A model generated the notes under the pieces. That model searched no databases and had not been told where the DNA came from. It saw only the letters and a program-made list of their open reading frames with translations. Made by a program: the position numbers and the translations under genes. From Calliopum simillimum (taxonomy: Eukaryota; Arthropoda; Insecta; Diptera; Lauxaniidae), in the NCBI GenBank assembly GCA_951812925.1, contig OX638368.1, forward strand, positions 21,205,187-21,269,186: a DNA stretch of 64,000 bases, read 5' to 3'. Below, in pieces: positions 49,390 through 59,901 of the stretch (the first letter of the stretch is position 1; each line of letters opens with the position of its first letter).

Positions 49390-49610
49390 AAAAATATTTT
49401 GCAATTTTTTCTCTGATCGTAAATTTTGTATTCAAATATAGGTAAAGAACTCACTATCAAACTTTGGCGATATTAAAAAAGGAGTTCCACAAGATTCGGT
49501 TCTTGCCCCACACTTACATAATTTATTTATACATGACTTTGCACATATAATTAATTTATCGCAAAGTATTTTATATTCATACGGCCCACTTTTATATTCA
49601 TGATTAGTTC
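49390..49610 (+). pseudogene. degenerate LINE reverse transcriptase, fragment 2
   Basis: Reads NFFSDRKFCIQI, stop, VKNSLSNFGDIKKGVPQDSV then LAPHLHNLFIHDF: RT motif GVPQGSVLxP. Same strand as fragment 1 and continues it in domain order. Confidence 0.8.
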
Positions 49611-49883
49611 ATCGACATTTTTTCAGTTAAAAAAAAAAAAAAACAAATTAGATAAAAAATATCTTTGATCTCACTATAAATTCTTATTTTATTAAAAAAG
49701 GAATACATTTTAATAATATTTAGTAGTTATTTAATTACTTAATTTAGTTATCTCAATTTATAAGTGGAATATAAATGCGTTGAACCTTAAGCCAATGATT
49801 AGAGCTTACATTTTGAAAATGAACTAACGCTATATTATATTTTTTTTTTTTTCGCTTACAGCATCTTGTCAACACTTAGCAAT

Positions 49884-49889
49884 TTTATT
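49884..49889 (-). promoter_or_regulatory. candidate poly(A) signal for RabGGTA
   Basis: AATAAA on the minus strand about 120 nt beyond the stop. Confidence 0.45.
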
Positions 49890-50009
49890 TTTTTCTAGAA
49901 AAGAAACAAAACAGAAAGATCATATTAATATTAGTTTTATCATTAACTATTTAAATGTTTACAAACTTAATAAATATTTGCTGTCACCTTTCGCCAAGTT
50001 CATTCATAT

Positions 50010-51566
50010 CTACAAGGTAAGTGATGTAAACGAACGCACCTTGTGCTTTGTTTGTAATTCGTCAGACAAAACAATTGCATTAGCTATGCAAAAATATTGT
50101 GTATAATAAGTTAAAGTTAAGTTATCAGAAATCTTCAAGTCAAGCATTGTTGGAAAATCTTCAGAAAGATGCCAATCTTCTAGTAATTTCTCAAGTAGCC
50201 ACTTGGAAGCTATGTCTTTATAGTAACCCTCACGTAATGGATCAACTTTTTGTAATTTTTCCATATACTCTAAAGATTGTGTATGATATTTTTTGGGATC
50301 GATTGCACGCATCAGCAGCGCAGATGTATGCAAAGTCCATTTGCTATCTGGTTCATATTCTAGCAAACTATTACATGATTCTAACTGAGTTTCCAATTCA
50401 GTGACGACATCAGCGGAAAAGGCAAAACAGTTGTTGGGCGGCTTAAAGTATAGCAGACTATCAGCGTTGCGTTTCAATATAATTGACTTTGTTACAATGC
50501 TAGGAATGTTCAATGTAATTTCTAAAGTAGCAGTCTCTATATTAGCATCCACAGGAGTTATTAGCTTCGTCAACCAAAGCGTATCGGTTCGAGCTTGATT
50601 TACGGATTTCCATTGATTTGTTGGTAGTGTGTGCAAGCCTTTTATGCCAACATTAAAATCACTCACAGCAACAGGACTGGTTAAAGCCAAAACGGCATAC
50701 TTTGCATTAATACGAAATGCACAAACATCCAACTCTGGACGTGAATTACCTAATAACCAACGTTGATAGAACCAAGCACTACTATCATTGGGATCAGTAA
50801 AGGCTGCTGTCAACACCATTTCCAACTCCTCTCTAAGTTTATCCTCGCTCATGGGTCTGCTCACTGCTGCGCTACCTTGATAAGGATACAATTTCGGCAG
50901 CAACAAGCTACGATGATGCCATGATGAATAATTTGAAAAATTCGCTTTTATCTTTTCAGTACAGAAGTCTAGTTCCTGCTGTGGTGATACGCCAGCTTTG
51001 GCAACTACATAGCGACGATAGTCCCAAGTATGAAAGTTGCGTTCATCTAATTTCAAATATTTATTACACAAAAGCATTTCACGCTCCCAATTGGCTTTAG
51101 GACAATTTTCCAATATCCAACAACGATGATGCCAACTGCCATAAGATTTTGGGTTTGACATCAGACACTGTTCCGTCAAACCGAGATCGGCATCAAAGAC
51201 TCTTTGCCGCATATCTTTTTCTATTGCAACATTATCCACTGGTACTTCTTTTGATGCCACTTCGTTTTCTGCTGTTTCGTTTTCTTGAGGTGATTCATTT
51301 TCAGGTGCTACATTTTCTTCCTTTTTTAGCGCCACTGTCATTTTTAATATGCATTCACGCCGTATGTTCCATAATGTTGCCACATCTGGATTTCGCAGTA
51401 AAATTAGCCCAGTTAGCTTTAGCATTTCATCATCCAACTCCCCTTTCGAACGCTTGGTTTGGATTTTTCCAATAGTGGAACGGTAGGCTTTTACTTTGAG
51501 TGCATGTTCTTTTTTCTTGCGCGCCTGTTCCTCCTCGCTGGTGCGCACCTTTATACGACCGTGCAT
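50010..51566 (-). CDS. RabGGTA: Rab geranylgeranyltransferase (GGTase II) alpha subunit
   Basis: Catalytic heterodimer subunit that, with the beta subunit and Rab escort protein, adds geranylgeranyl groups to Rab C-terminal cysteines. Single 518-codon ORF. The N-terminus MHGRIKVRTSEEEQARKKKE matches the family and fixes the start. Prenyltransferase alpha repeats: NPDVATLWNIRREC (59), NPKSYGSWHHRCW (138), DERNFHTWDYRRYVV (174), NFSNYSSWHHRSLLL (209), DPNDSSAWFYQRWLLG (258). Residues about 80-118 are an acidic, Glu/Asn-rich insert between repeats 1 and 2. An Ig-like region follows (LTSPVAVSDFNVGIK). The C-terminus ends SDELQTKHKVRSFTSLTL, without the leucine-rich repeats of mammalian RABGGTA. 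A GTGCGT after CAAG near 50,045 could be a donor for a further exon, so the last 12 or so residues are less sure. Confidence 0.95.
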   Translation of the reverse strand: MHGRIKVRTSEEEQARKKKEHALKVKAYRSTIGKIQTKRSKGELDDEMLKLTGLILLRNPDVATLWNIRRECILKMTVALKKEENVAPENESPQENETAENEVASKEVPVDNVAIEKDMRQRVFDADLGLTEQCLMSNPKSYGSWHHRCWILENCPKANWEREMLLCNKYLKLDERNFHTWDYRRYVVAKAGVSPQQELDFCTEKIKANFSNYSSWHHRSLLLPKLYPYQGSAAVSRPMSEDKLREELEMVLTAAFTDPNDSSAWFYQRWLLGNSRPELDVCAFRINAKYAVLALTSPVAVSDFNVGIKGLHTLPTNQWKSVNQARTDTLWLTKLITPVDANIETATLEITLNIPSIVTKSIILKRNADSLLYFKPPNNCFAFSADVVTELETQLESCNSLLEYEPDSKWTLHTSALLMRAIDPKKYHTQSLEYMEKLQKVDPLREGYYKDIASKWLLEKLLEDWHLSEDFPTMLDLKISDNLTLTYYTQYFCIANAIVLSDELQTKHKVRSFTSLTL

Positions 51567-51761
51567 GTTCTTATTTTCCTATTGATTTGAATAAAATAAC
51601 TTATTTTTAGAATTATGCACTAGAATTGCAGCTAAGTTGCTTTTGTAAACTTTCTTCAATGATGACAAATCCTACACAGCTGTTTTTGACAGTTACAAAA
51701 GTCCAAATCACAACGAGTAAAGAACAACGAGTACAGTACGGATAAAAGGCAGTTTCGTGTA

Positions 51762-52201
51762 AAGTGCTGAACACATTCGGTGCGAGCTGCGAGTGCGAGA
51801 GAAACCCGACCGAGATAGCACGATTTTCTCTATATGTTAGAGTAAGATATAAAATTGAGCTTTTATTAAACGTCATTTATAAAAGCTCTCGCAGTGCGAT
51901 TGAATTGATTCTATTTTTCTGACGATTTTTAAAAAAGAAGAACAAGACCAAACACAAAAATTTAAATTTATTGTTTTCGACTGAATTTTTTAATTTCAAT
52001 TTGAAGTTTAAATAATTTTGAAAACAAATACGTTTTTATTTTTCGTTTTTTGTTTTCATTTGTTTTCAATTTTCTTAAAAAAAAACTTACTCGCAACGAG
52101 TTGATTGTGTTTTTACGCACGAGAAAAAGCTCAAAAAATCGTTTGAGCAAAAGCTATTTTCTCTCGCACTCGCAGCTCGCACCGAATGTGTTCAGGGCTT
52201 A
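51762..52201. mobile_element. 440-bp MITE close to the RabGGTA 5' end
   Basis: TIRs CTGAACACATTCGGTGCGAG (continuing CTGCGAGTGCGAGAG) and the complement, about 38 bp. It starts about 200 bp upstream of the RabGGTA start codon. Confidence 0.85.
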
Positions 52202-52840
52202 AGACCGCGTCCACATGCCAAATTTCTGATCAAGTGAAATTTGATGGTACTGATTATTAAGCCAACGGTCCACAGAGTACCTCGTGTTCAGCATGTCATG
52301 TTTTAAAACTGACAACTAAGGTGAAAATCATGAAATTATATCAAGTGCGTCCCAATCAGTACGTCTGCGTTAACGCAAAGAACAATTGCCCAACTCATAC
52401 TTTTCGACTTACGTCGTGTGATTTGACAATCTTCACATAAATTTATTTTAAATTTCAACTTCAATTATTATTTGTTTCTTTTATTTTTTGAATAAAAGTG
52501 GAATATTTACTTATCGAAGCAGTGCAAAAGCAAAAACTAAATCAAAATTTCAAATTATTATTATAAACAAAAATTTTGGTGCTATAATCCGTTTTCAGTT
52601 GAAAAAATTACGTGACATATATGACGTACTCTATGGGCAGTTGGCAATATTATGTCTTGCTCTCACTGTCGTGCTTGGACCTGTTTGCAACGACAGACCA
52701 AACAGTTGCGCAACTATATTGTCTGAATCTGATTTGTGTTTGTGCCAAACTTTATTTTGACTTTTAATCGGGAGATAGCTTGCAGATTGTTTTAAAAGCT
52801 ATCAGAGAGTCTTGCGCTTTACTGCTATACCTAAATTGGC

Positions 52841-52955
52841 GCGTTATTCGAGCGTCAGCGTTATTTAATCGTCTCTGTTTCGGTATGCTTCATATAAATT
52901 GTATGGACTTTAAACCAACAGAGATGATGAAATAAAGCTGACGCTCAAATAACGC
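52841..52955. mobile_element. 115-bp hairpin MITE
   Basis: GCGTTATTCGAGCGTCAGCG / CGCTGA..complement GCTGACGCTCAAATAACGC; the arms nearly fill the element. Confidence 0.75.
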
Positions 52956-52969
52956 AGCAACTTAAATCC

Positions 52970-53132
52970 GGTACAGACTATCGATCAAGTTCGTCAGTTT
53001 TGCTCAAATTTCTCCTGTTTGCGTGTGTGGCCGATATTTTTTGTCAGTCTCCAGTCAACCACTAAATGGTTTGTGGTTGAGTGACAGTCAACGGCCATAT
53101 TTGACTGACGAACATGATCGCTAAAGTGTACC
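52970..53132. mobile_element. 160-bp MITE
   Basis: Ends GGTACAGACTATCGATCAAG (then TTCGTCAG) and CTGACGAACATGATCGCTAA..GTGTACC. Confidence 0.65.
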
Positions 53133-53386
53133 CTCTATTAGGTATGGCAGTTAGAAATTTTTATTTTGAAGCGACCTTTTGATGTTTTTGCTTGCAAATT
53201 TTCCCAAAATTTTTGTAAAGAATTTAAGATAAGGTTAAAAGCTTTCAAACGTAGTCTTTAGAATATAAATCGGTCGAAACTTACGCGAGGTATGACAGTT
53301 TTTATATACTCTGTGATACAAAAAAAAAAAAAACCAAAAATCATAACTGCACAGTAAAAAAAAAAATCTTATATCTTTCTCTTTCT

Positions 53387-53477
53387 TGCCAATCGCCTTG
53401 GGGAATTGGCAAATCATTCATGGTTGAAGCTTGGTGATCTCCAGGAGCATGATAAGCAGCACGGCTCATTACACCAG
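53387..53477 (-). pseudogene. exon-like fragment of unknown host gene
   Basis: Preceded on the minus strand by a good acceptor (cctattatttcag). Reads VMSRAAYHAPGDHQASTMND then LPIPQGDWQER with no stop, unlike the surrounding AT-rich DNA. It resembles the start of a small nuclear-encoded mitochondrial protein, but I cannot name it. It sits next to the mariner fragment inside the inverted repeat, so it is probably a captured piece. Confidence 0.35.
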
Positions 53478-53545
53478 CTGAAATAATAGGGAAAAGCAAT
53501 GTTTAAAGAGTATTCTACCAATAACCCTCCTAGCACCCTTTCATA

Positions 53546-53803
53546 TTATGTATCGAGTAGCTTCTCTAATTCTTCGTCTTCAAACTTTTTTGGCTGTCCT
53601 GGGTGTTCTTTGTCTTTGATGTCAAAATCGGCACTTTTGAAGCGTTTAAACCATTCAAAACACTGTGTTTTTCCTAAAGCATCGTCGCCATAAACTTCTA
53701 CAAGCAAACTATGACTTTCCGCAGCAGTTTTCTTTGCAAAAAAATGACCCAACAGAACCTCCCGCAAATGCAGTCTTTTTCTCCAATTTTCGAAGTTATT
53801 CAT
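53546..53803 (-). pseudogene. mariner transposase N-terminal fragment
   Basis: MNNFENWRKRLHLREVLLGH, then FFAKKTAAESHSLLVEVYGD, CFEWFKRFKSADFDIKDKEH and EELEKLLDT before a stop: the helix-turn-helix DNA-binding half of a mariner transposase. The catalytic DDD part is missing. Confidence 0.88.
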
Positions 53804-54110
53804 CGTGAAAAATAATAATGATGCACACAAGATAAAATTGTTTTGTTGACTGATTTTGACAGCTGTCAAATGTACCTTCAAAATGACATATATATAAAGT
53901 TCGAGCTTTTACGATATTTGTTAGTACGGACATCCACCGTCAAATTCCGGTTTTTAAGTTGTACACTAGTGTGTATCGAAAAACGAACACCCAATTCCAC
54001 ACTCAAATTATGAAAGAAGAGAGATAAAAAATTCAGGGAATATAAATTTTTTTAATTTAAAATAAATTCCTAGCTGGCCAAATGGCCATTGTTTATAAAA
54101 ACCGAGTGAT

Positions 54111-54480
54111 TTTGTACTGGAGCCTATGTTACGGTAAATTTTTTTCCCAAAAACACCATAGATATCGATTCGTGGTCTAAAATAACTTATGTGTGCAAAT
54201 TTTCAGAGAGTTCGTATGACGTGCAGGAGCATCAGCAGAGGAATAAGAAACGATTATCTTCAATGAAACGAATACTTTTTGTACTGGAGCCTATCTAACG
54301 GCAGATTTTTTTCCAAAAATCACTACAGATCTCAGTTCGTAGTCGAAAACAACTTATGTATGCAATTTTTCAGAGAGATTGTATGACGTGCAGGAGTGTC
54401 AGCAAAGAAAAAAAAGCACTTATTTTCAATCAAACGTTTAATTTTTGTACTAGAGTCCATCTAACGATTAATTTTTTCAA
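54111..54480. repeat. tandem repeat, about 167 bp units, in the left arm
   Basis: TTTGTACTGGAGCC recurs at 54111, 54278 and 54444, each unit also holding GTATGACGTGCAGGAG. The same units recur inverted at 57,850-58,200. Confidence 0.8.
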
Positions 54481-55035
54481 AAAAAAATTGGGGTACTTGA
54501 TTCGTCATAAAAAATAAACTATGCACCAAAATTTTAAGATTGGTGGAACGACGTGTGGGAGTGTCAGCCAAGAATTAAAAAATGGTATACAGCCATTTCA
54601 TGCCTATCGTAACAAGATCTGCCACACCCCTTCCGATATCGCTGAAATTTGGTACATGGTTTTGTTTCATGCTTAAACTTTGAAAAATGGCAAAAAAAAA
54701 AATTTGCGATTCTTTTTGTGGCTTGTGGAGGGGTGCAAAAAGTCGAAAAATAGGTAAAATGTAACAAACTCTCCTCAAATAATTACCAATAACTTGGCCA
54801 TTTCTTAACCAATTTTCATGTTTAGACCTGTTTTGGAAAGGCATTGAATCAGGCTATAAGCTAAAGTTGATAAAAAGTACTACATTTTTTACTATTTTAG
54901 TACTAAACTACAAAAAACGTGCCTGTGTACACTTTTGTTACCTTACAAAATATTTTTTTTTTGGAAAGAAAAAAAAAAATAATCTTTCAGTCAAAAAAGA
55001 GAGAAAATTGGTATGTCTCGAGGCTTAGAAGTTAT

Positions 55036-56722
55036 TTTCAGCTCGGATGCGGATGTGCTTCAGGCAAAGGAGAGGGTTCAGCTTGCGTTGTCCACAATTG
55101 AATTTTGGCTCAAGCAACTGCAGTTGGAGTTATCTGTTTCTAAAACAAAATCTATGATTTTCACTAAAAAACACTTGCTTGTTGTACCACCTTTACGCAT
55201 AGGCGCTGAAACACTGGAATATGTTGACTCTTTTAACTTTTTAGGTTTTACTTTTCATAAGAAGCTTATTCTAAGGCTTCAGGTGGATCGTGTTGTCAAG
55301 AGCTGCTTCCATTATACTAATGTTCTTCGGTCTTTATGTGGAGTTACTTGGGGTTCTGATCCTAAGTGCCTGTTACGTCTGTACGTGGGACTTGTTAGAC
55401 CAAAGTTAGAATACATGGCACCACTGCTTTTAGGTTGCTCGAAAAGAGATCTATTGAGGTTACAACGAGTTCAATGGAAGGCTCTACGCATTTCGCTTGG
55501 TGCTATGGTCTCAACTCATACGCTTAGTTTGGAGCAGATGGGTAACGTCATGCCCCTGCTTGAACGATATAGTTTTCTGTCTGAAGGCATCATAAATAAG
55601 ATATTATCCATTATTGATCATCCAGCTAGGCCTTTTATTTCTGAAATATTAAATTTTGCCAATCCACCTGTGTTTTTTAAAAATTTCCTAGAAAAATCGC
55701 AGAAATTTTCCTTTATCTCACACATTAGGCACCCAATTTTCACGACACCATATGAGGCTCTCTTCTTTAAGCCGGTGGTTAAGTTTCTACCAGTGGTCAG
55801 ATCGCAAGCCACGCCTGAAGAAGTTAACAATAAATATTGTTCGTTTATGTCTCACAGGGGGGACTTTAAAAGAGTATTTACAGATGGTTCGAAAACCGCT
55901 AGCTTTGTTGGTAGTGGGGTTTGGATGCCTGATATTGACATTGAAGCATATTTTCCCTTACACTCAGCTTCATCTATCTTCTCAGCTGAGGCCTTGGCTA
56001 TAATTGAGGCAATCAAGTTAATCTCAGTTCAGGAGGCTAATAAATTTCTCATAGTCTCTGACAGCATATCTGTTTTAGTTGCGATAGGCAGTGCTTTTAA
56101 TAATAAAACTCACCCTTACATTTTTCAAATCAAAACACTTTTATACGAATCTAGGTGCAGAGGTAAACAGATTCACTTCCTATGGGTACCCAGTCACATG
56201 GGTATTGGGGGCAATGAATTTGTGGACAGGGTTGCATCTGAACACCCGTCGGGTCTGGACACATCCAATCTGTGTGTAAGTTTTACTGATACTAGATCAG
56301 TTGATAAGTCAGTGGGGATTGCAAGTTGGCAATTGAGGTGGAATTTGTCCGAATTTGGACGTCATCTTTTTGGCATTGCGCCATTTGTCAATAAGCGCCC
56401 TTGGTTCTATAATGTTTGCCTAACACGGAAAATTATCACCACAATAAATAGATTAAAGTTTAACCACACCAGGTGCAAAGATCACTTGCACAAAATTAAT
56501 ATTATTGATAGTAATGTTTACTCTTGTGGGGATGTTGAAACATCTCAGCACTTGCTCTTTCATTGCTCGAACATAAATCCGGCTCAGCGCATGATATTTC
56601 TAAATGTGATGCGCGACTGTGGAATCAGCAGCCATAATTTGGTTGACTTGCTTAAATCAAATAATATTGATATTTATATTTCTATCTCTCGTTTCTTTGC
56701 GAATGTCAGTATAGAAATCTGA
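55036..56722 (+). pseudogene. LINE ORF2 3' part: RT thumb, RNase H, zinc-knuckle-like end
   Basis: FSSDADVLQAKERVQLALST, SVSKTKSMIFTKK and LVRPKLEYMAPLLLGCSKRD belong to the end of the RT. RNase H: VFTDGSKTASFVGSGVW, SAEALAIIEAIKLIS, LIVSDSISVLVAI, FLWVPSHMGIGGNEFVDRVA (D, E, D, D catalytic pattern visible). C-terminal CGDVETSQHLLFHC. The frame is undamaged to TGA; only the 5' part is lost. Confidence 0.9.
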
Positions 56723-57219
56723 TCGTCGTGAACGTCGCGAATAGGCACGCATCGAGTCGCTTAAATCCATTGTCACTTAGGTTAAGATACTATTTTTCTA
56801 TTATACAATATCTGTTTTATTATCAATTTAATTGATCTCGATTTATAACTCATTATATTTATATATTTTTATATATTTCATTGTTATAACGAACTTTCAT
56901 ATTCATACATTATTATAACGAATTTTGAAAAGAGGGAATAATCAAAAAACAATACAAAAAAAAAACACATAAAAATTAAAAAAAAATCGAAAAATATCCC
57001 CACAAAAAAAAGAAAAGAATTTACATGTTTATATAACCTGTATTCAGTTAATTTACAGGACTTCGGTCTCATCTTTTAATTTTTGACAACTAAAGGCACC
57101 GGCGGGTGTCTGCAACGTTGAGAGCTGCAAGAAAAACCCAGTGTTTGTGGCAGCCCTCGTTCAATGCACATATGTTACTCGTAATGGGTTTCATATTCTA
57201 AGAAGAAGAAGAAGAAGAA
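55036..57219 (+). mobile_element. 5'-truncated I-type LINE with RNase H, 16-bp target duplication
   Basis: Flanked by GAGGCTTAGAAGTTAT at 55020-55035 and 57220-57235. Tail of AAG repeats (57201-57219). It begins just after where the YADD motif would be and keeps the 3' end of the ORF and a 500-bp 3' UTR. Confidence 0.93.
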
Positions 57220-58840
57220 GAGGCTTAGAAGTTATGATTTTTTGAAAATTTAAAAAAAGGTCCGATCAGCAAATGGCCCATAGCTGGAACATTTCTTATC
57301 TCATTTTTATGTTTGGATCATTTTTAGAAAGGGATTGAATCATTCTATGCGCACAAGTAAAAGTGTTTTGTATTTGGTAAAAATTACTAAATTTACTACT
57401 ATTTTAGTACTAAACTACTAAAAACGCTATAGTACCTATTTTCGACCTTCCAAAATAATTTTTTAGAAAAGAAGACAAAATTACCTTTCAAATGAATCTA
57501 AAATTTGGATGGTACCATTAATGGTATAGGAGTAATGATTTTTTTAACATTTCAGTACATGCAACATTTCGTATAATGTAGGTTTTTTTGTAATTTACAT
57601 CATTTTAAATTCCTCGAAAGATTTTGAAAATGAAATACGCCGTGCTGCAATACGATTACCATGTACCAAATTTCAGTGAAATCGGAAGGAGTGTGGCGAT
57701 AGGCAAGAAATCGCTGTATACCATTTTTTAATCCTTCGCTGACACTCCCACACGTCGTTCCACCAATCTTAAAATTTGGGTGCATTGTTTATTTTTTATG
57801 ACGAACCAAGTACCACAAGTTTTTTTTGAAAAAATGAATCGTTAGGTGGACTCTAGTACAAAAATTAAACATTTGATTGAAAATAAGTGCTTTTTTTTCT
57901 TTGCTGACACTCCTGCACGTCATACAATCTCTCTGAAAAATTGCAAACATAAGTTGTTTTCGACTACAAACTGAGATCTGCAGTGTTTTTTGGAAAAAAA
58001 TCTGCCGTTAGATAGGCTCCAGTACAAAAAGTATTCGTTTCATTGAAGATAATTGTTTCTTATTCCTTTGCTGACGCTCCTGCACGTCATACGATCTCTC
58101 TGAAAATTTGCACACATAAGTTATTTTAGACCACAAATCGAAATCTATGGTGTTTTTTGGAAAAAAATTTACCGTTAGATAGGCTCCAGTGCAAAATCAC
58201 TCGGTTTTTATAAACAATGGCCATTTGGCCAGCTAGGAATTTATTTTAAAGTCAAAAAATTTATATTTCCTGAGTTGTTTATCTTTCTTCTTTCATAATT
58301 TTAGTGTGGAATTGGGTTTTAAAACTCGCCCATATATTTCAATACACACTATTGTACACCCAATAATTTTTAGGGTTACTTTTTCGATACGAGTTTTATG
58401 AAAAAATATTTACATTTTCTTACTATTTCGCATCAAGAGTCCTTGTTTAACAATATTCTTGACCAACATTTTGTATTGTTTGCTTCTGGAAAAAAAAAAT
58501 ATAAAACTGTCATACCTCGCGTAAATTTCGACCGATTTATATTCTAAAGACTACGTTTGAAAGCTTTTAACCTTATCTTAAATTCTTTACAAATATTGCA
58601 CAATAAAAAAATACTTTTATGTCTCTCTCTTTCATACTTATGTATTGTTCATTCGAATCTTTGATTGTAAAATAATACATCTTTTTCATACGTGCCACGC
58701 TTCCTTCTCTGCGTTACAAACGGAAGACAAAGTAAATATACTTTGGATGTAGGGTATAGAAATCTGAGGACAGTTTAGTCGTATATATAGGCCCTTTGAC
58801 TTTAACGGCATCATGGTTGAATTAGTGCGAAGTGCGAACT

Positions 58841-58957
58841 CACACGACGGGTACGGGCACGTCGGGCACTTCAAATTTGCAGGCAAACGGAGGGAAATGA
58901 AAGCACCACTTCCCTCCGCTTGCCTAGAAATTTGACGTGCCCGTGCCATTCGTGTGA
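58841..58957. repeat. GC-richer hairpin
   Basis: CACGACGGGTACGGGCACGT...CAGGCAAACGGAGGGAA pairs with TTCCCTCCGCTTGCCTAG...ACGTGCCCGTGCC. Confidence 0.75.
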
Positions 58958-58958
58958 T

Positions 58959-59553
58959 CGAAGAGATATATTATCAAGAGACGCAAAGAAGCACTGGAGC
59001 AATTTTTTGAGGTTTGTATTTTTCACAGACGGTAGCTTTGACGAAGAGATATATTATCAAGAGACGCAAAGAAGCACTGGAGCAATTTTTTGAGGTTTGT
59101 GTTTTTCACAGACGGTAGCTTTGACGAATTTAGAAGTTAAACGGCAGAGTAATTCAACCAAAAAACCTGTATACATCTCTTCTCATCCGGAAGCGAAGAG
59201 ATATAAATAAATTTTTTGGCTGAATTACGCTGCCGTTTAACTTCTAAATTTGTCAAAGCTACCGTCTGTGAAAAATACAAACCTCAAAAAATTGCTCCAG
59301 TGCTTCTTTGCGTCTCTTGATAATATATCTCTTCGGCTTTGACAAATTTAGAAGTTAAACGGCAGCGTAATTCAGCCAAAAAATTTATTTATATCTCTTC
59401 GCTTCCGGATGAGAAGAGATGTATACAGGTTTTTTGGTTGAATTACTCTGCCGTTTAACTTCTAAATTCGTCAAAGCTACCGTCTGTGAAAAACACAAAC
59501 CTCAAAAAATTGCTCCAGTGCTTCTTTGCGTCTCTTGATAATATATCTCTTCG
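58959..59553. repeat. nested palindrome of 83-bp units (A A B A' B' A')
   Basis: Unit A (CGAAGAGATATATTATCAAG ... GGTAGCTTTGAC) at 58959-59041 and 59042-59124, inverted at 59252-59335 and 59470-59553. Unit B (59125-59251, GAATTTAGAAGTTAAACGGC...) is itself an inverted repeat and recurs at 59336-59469. Confidence 0.9.
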
Positions 59554-59572
59554 CACGGCATCACACCGGCAC

Positions 59573-59901
59573 ATGGCTGCCAGATTGGAGATTTTGGGGA
59601 CAATAAAGGCAGCGGATTATTTTTGGGGAATGGTTCGGGAAAATATTTTCAACGGAAAAACAACCTTAGGATTTGCTCTTGGATTATTTATAGGTTTTGA
59701 TTTCTCCATGTTGATTTCACATCATAAAGTTGCAAGACATTTCGTCATTTAAAAAATTCAAAGGCTGCATTCCTTTCGGATAGATTTAAATGGAAATATA
59801 ACTGGAATCTACAAAAATTATCGGAAATATTTCATTATTTTCACATGATCACGGACATTGTAAAAGATTTCAAGGATATTGGAGCTGAAACCATAATGTA
59901 A
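59573..59901 (+). pseudogene. small ORF of unknown function, apparently frameshifted
   Basis: ATG in context CACATGG. 59 codons (MAARLEILGTIKAADYFWGM..., hydrophobic TLGFALGLFIGFDFSMLI that could be a membrane segment) to TAA at 59750-59752. The +1 frame is then open from before that stop to 59901 (SKAAFLSDRFKWKYNWNLQK, FHMITDIVKDFKDIGAETIM) and looks coding-like. Either a short real gene or a longer one broken by a small indel. I do not recognise it. The nested palindrome ends 20 bp upstream of its ATG. Confidence 0.35.

Larger units (their letters stand above)
53204..58595. repeat. 5.4-kb inverted-repeat structure with nested insertions
   Basis: AAGCTTTCAAACGTAGTCTT and CGCGAGGTATGACAGTTT (53240-53310) recur inverted at 58500-58575. 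53940-54690 pairs with 57600-58380 (GGCCAAATGGCCATTGTTTA, GACGTGCAGGAGTGTCAGC, GGAACGACGTGTGGGAGTGT). The left side carries extra mariner and exon-like sequence; the centre carries the LINE at 55036-57219. Confidence 0.88.

Noticed and set aside
57240..57545. Possible second LINE next to the AAG tail
   Set aside because: The sequence matches 54780-54990 of the surrounding repeat and has no RT motifs.
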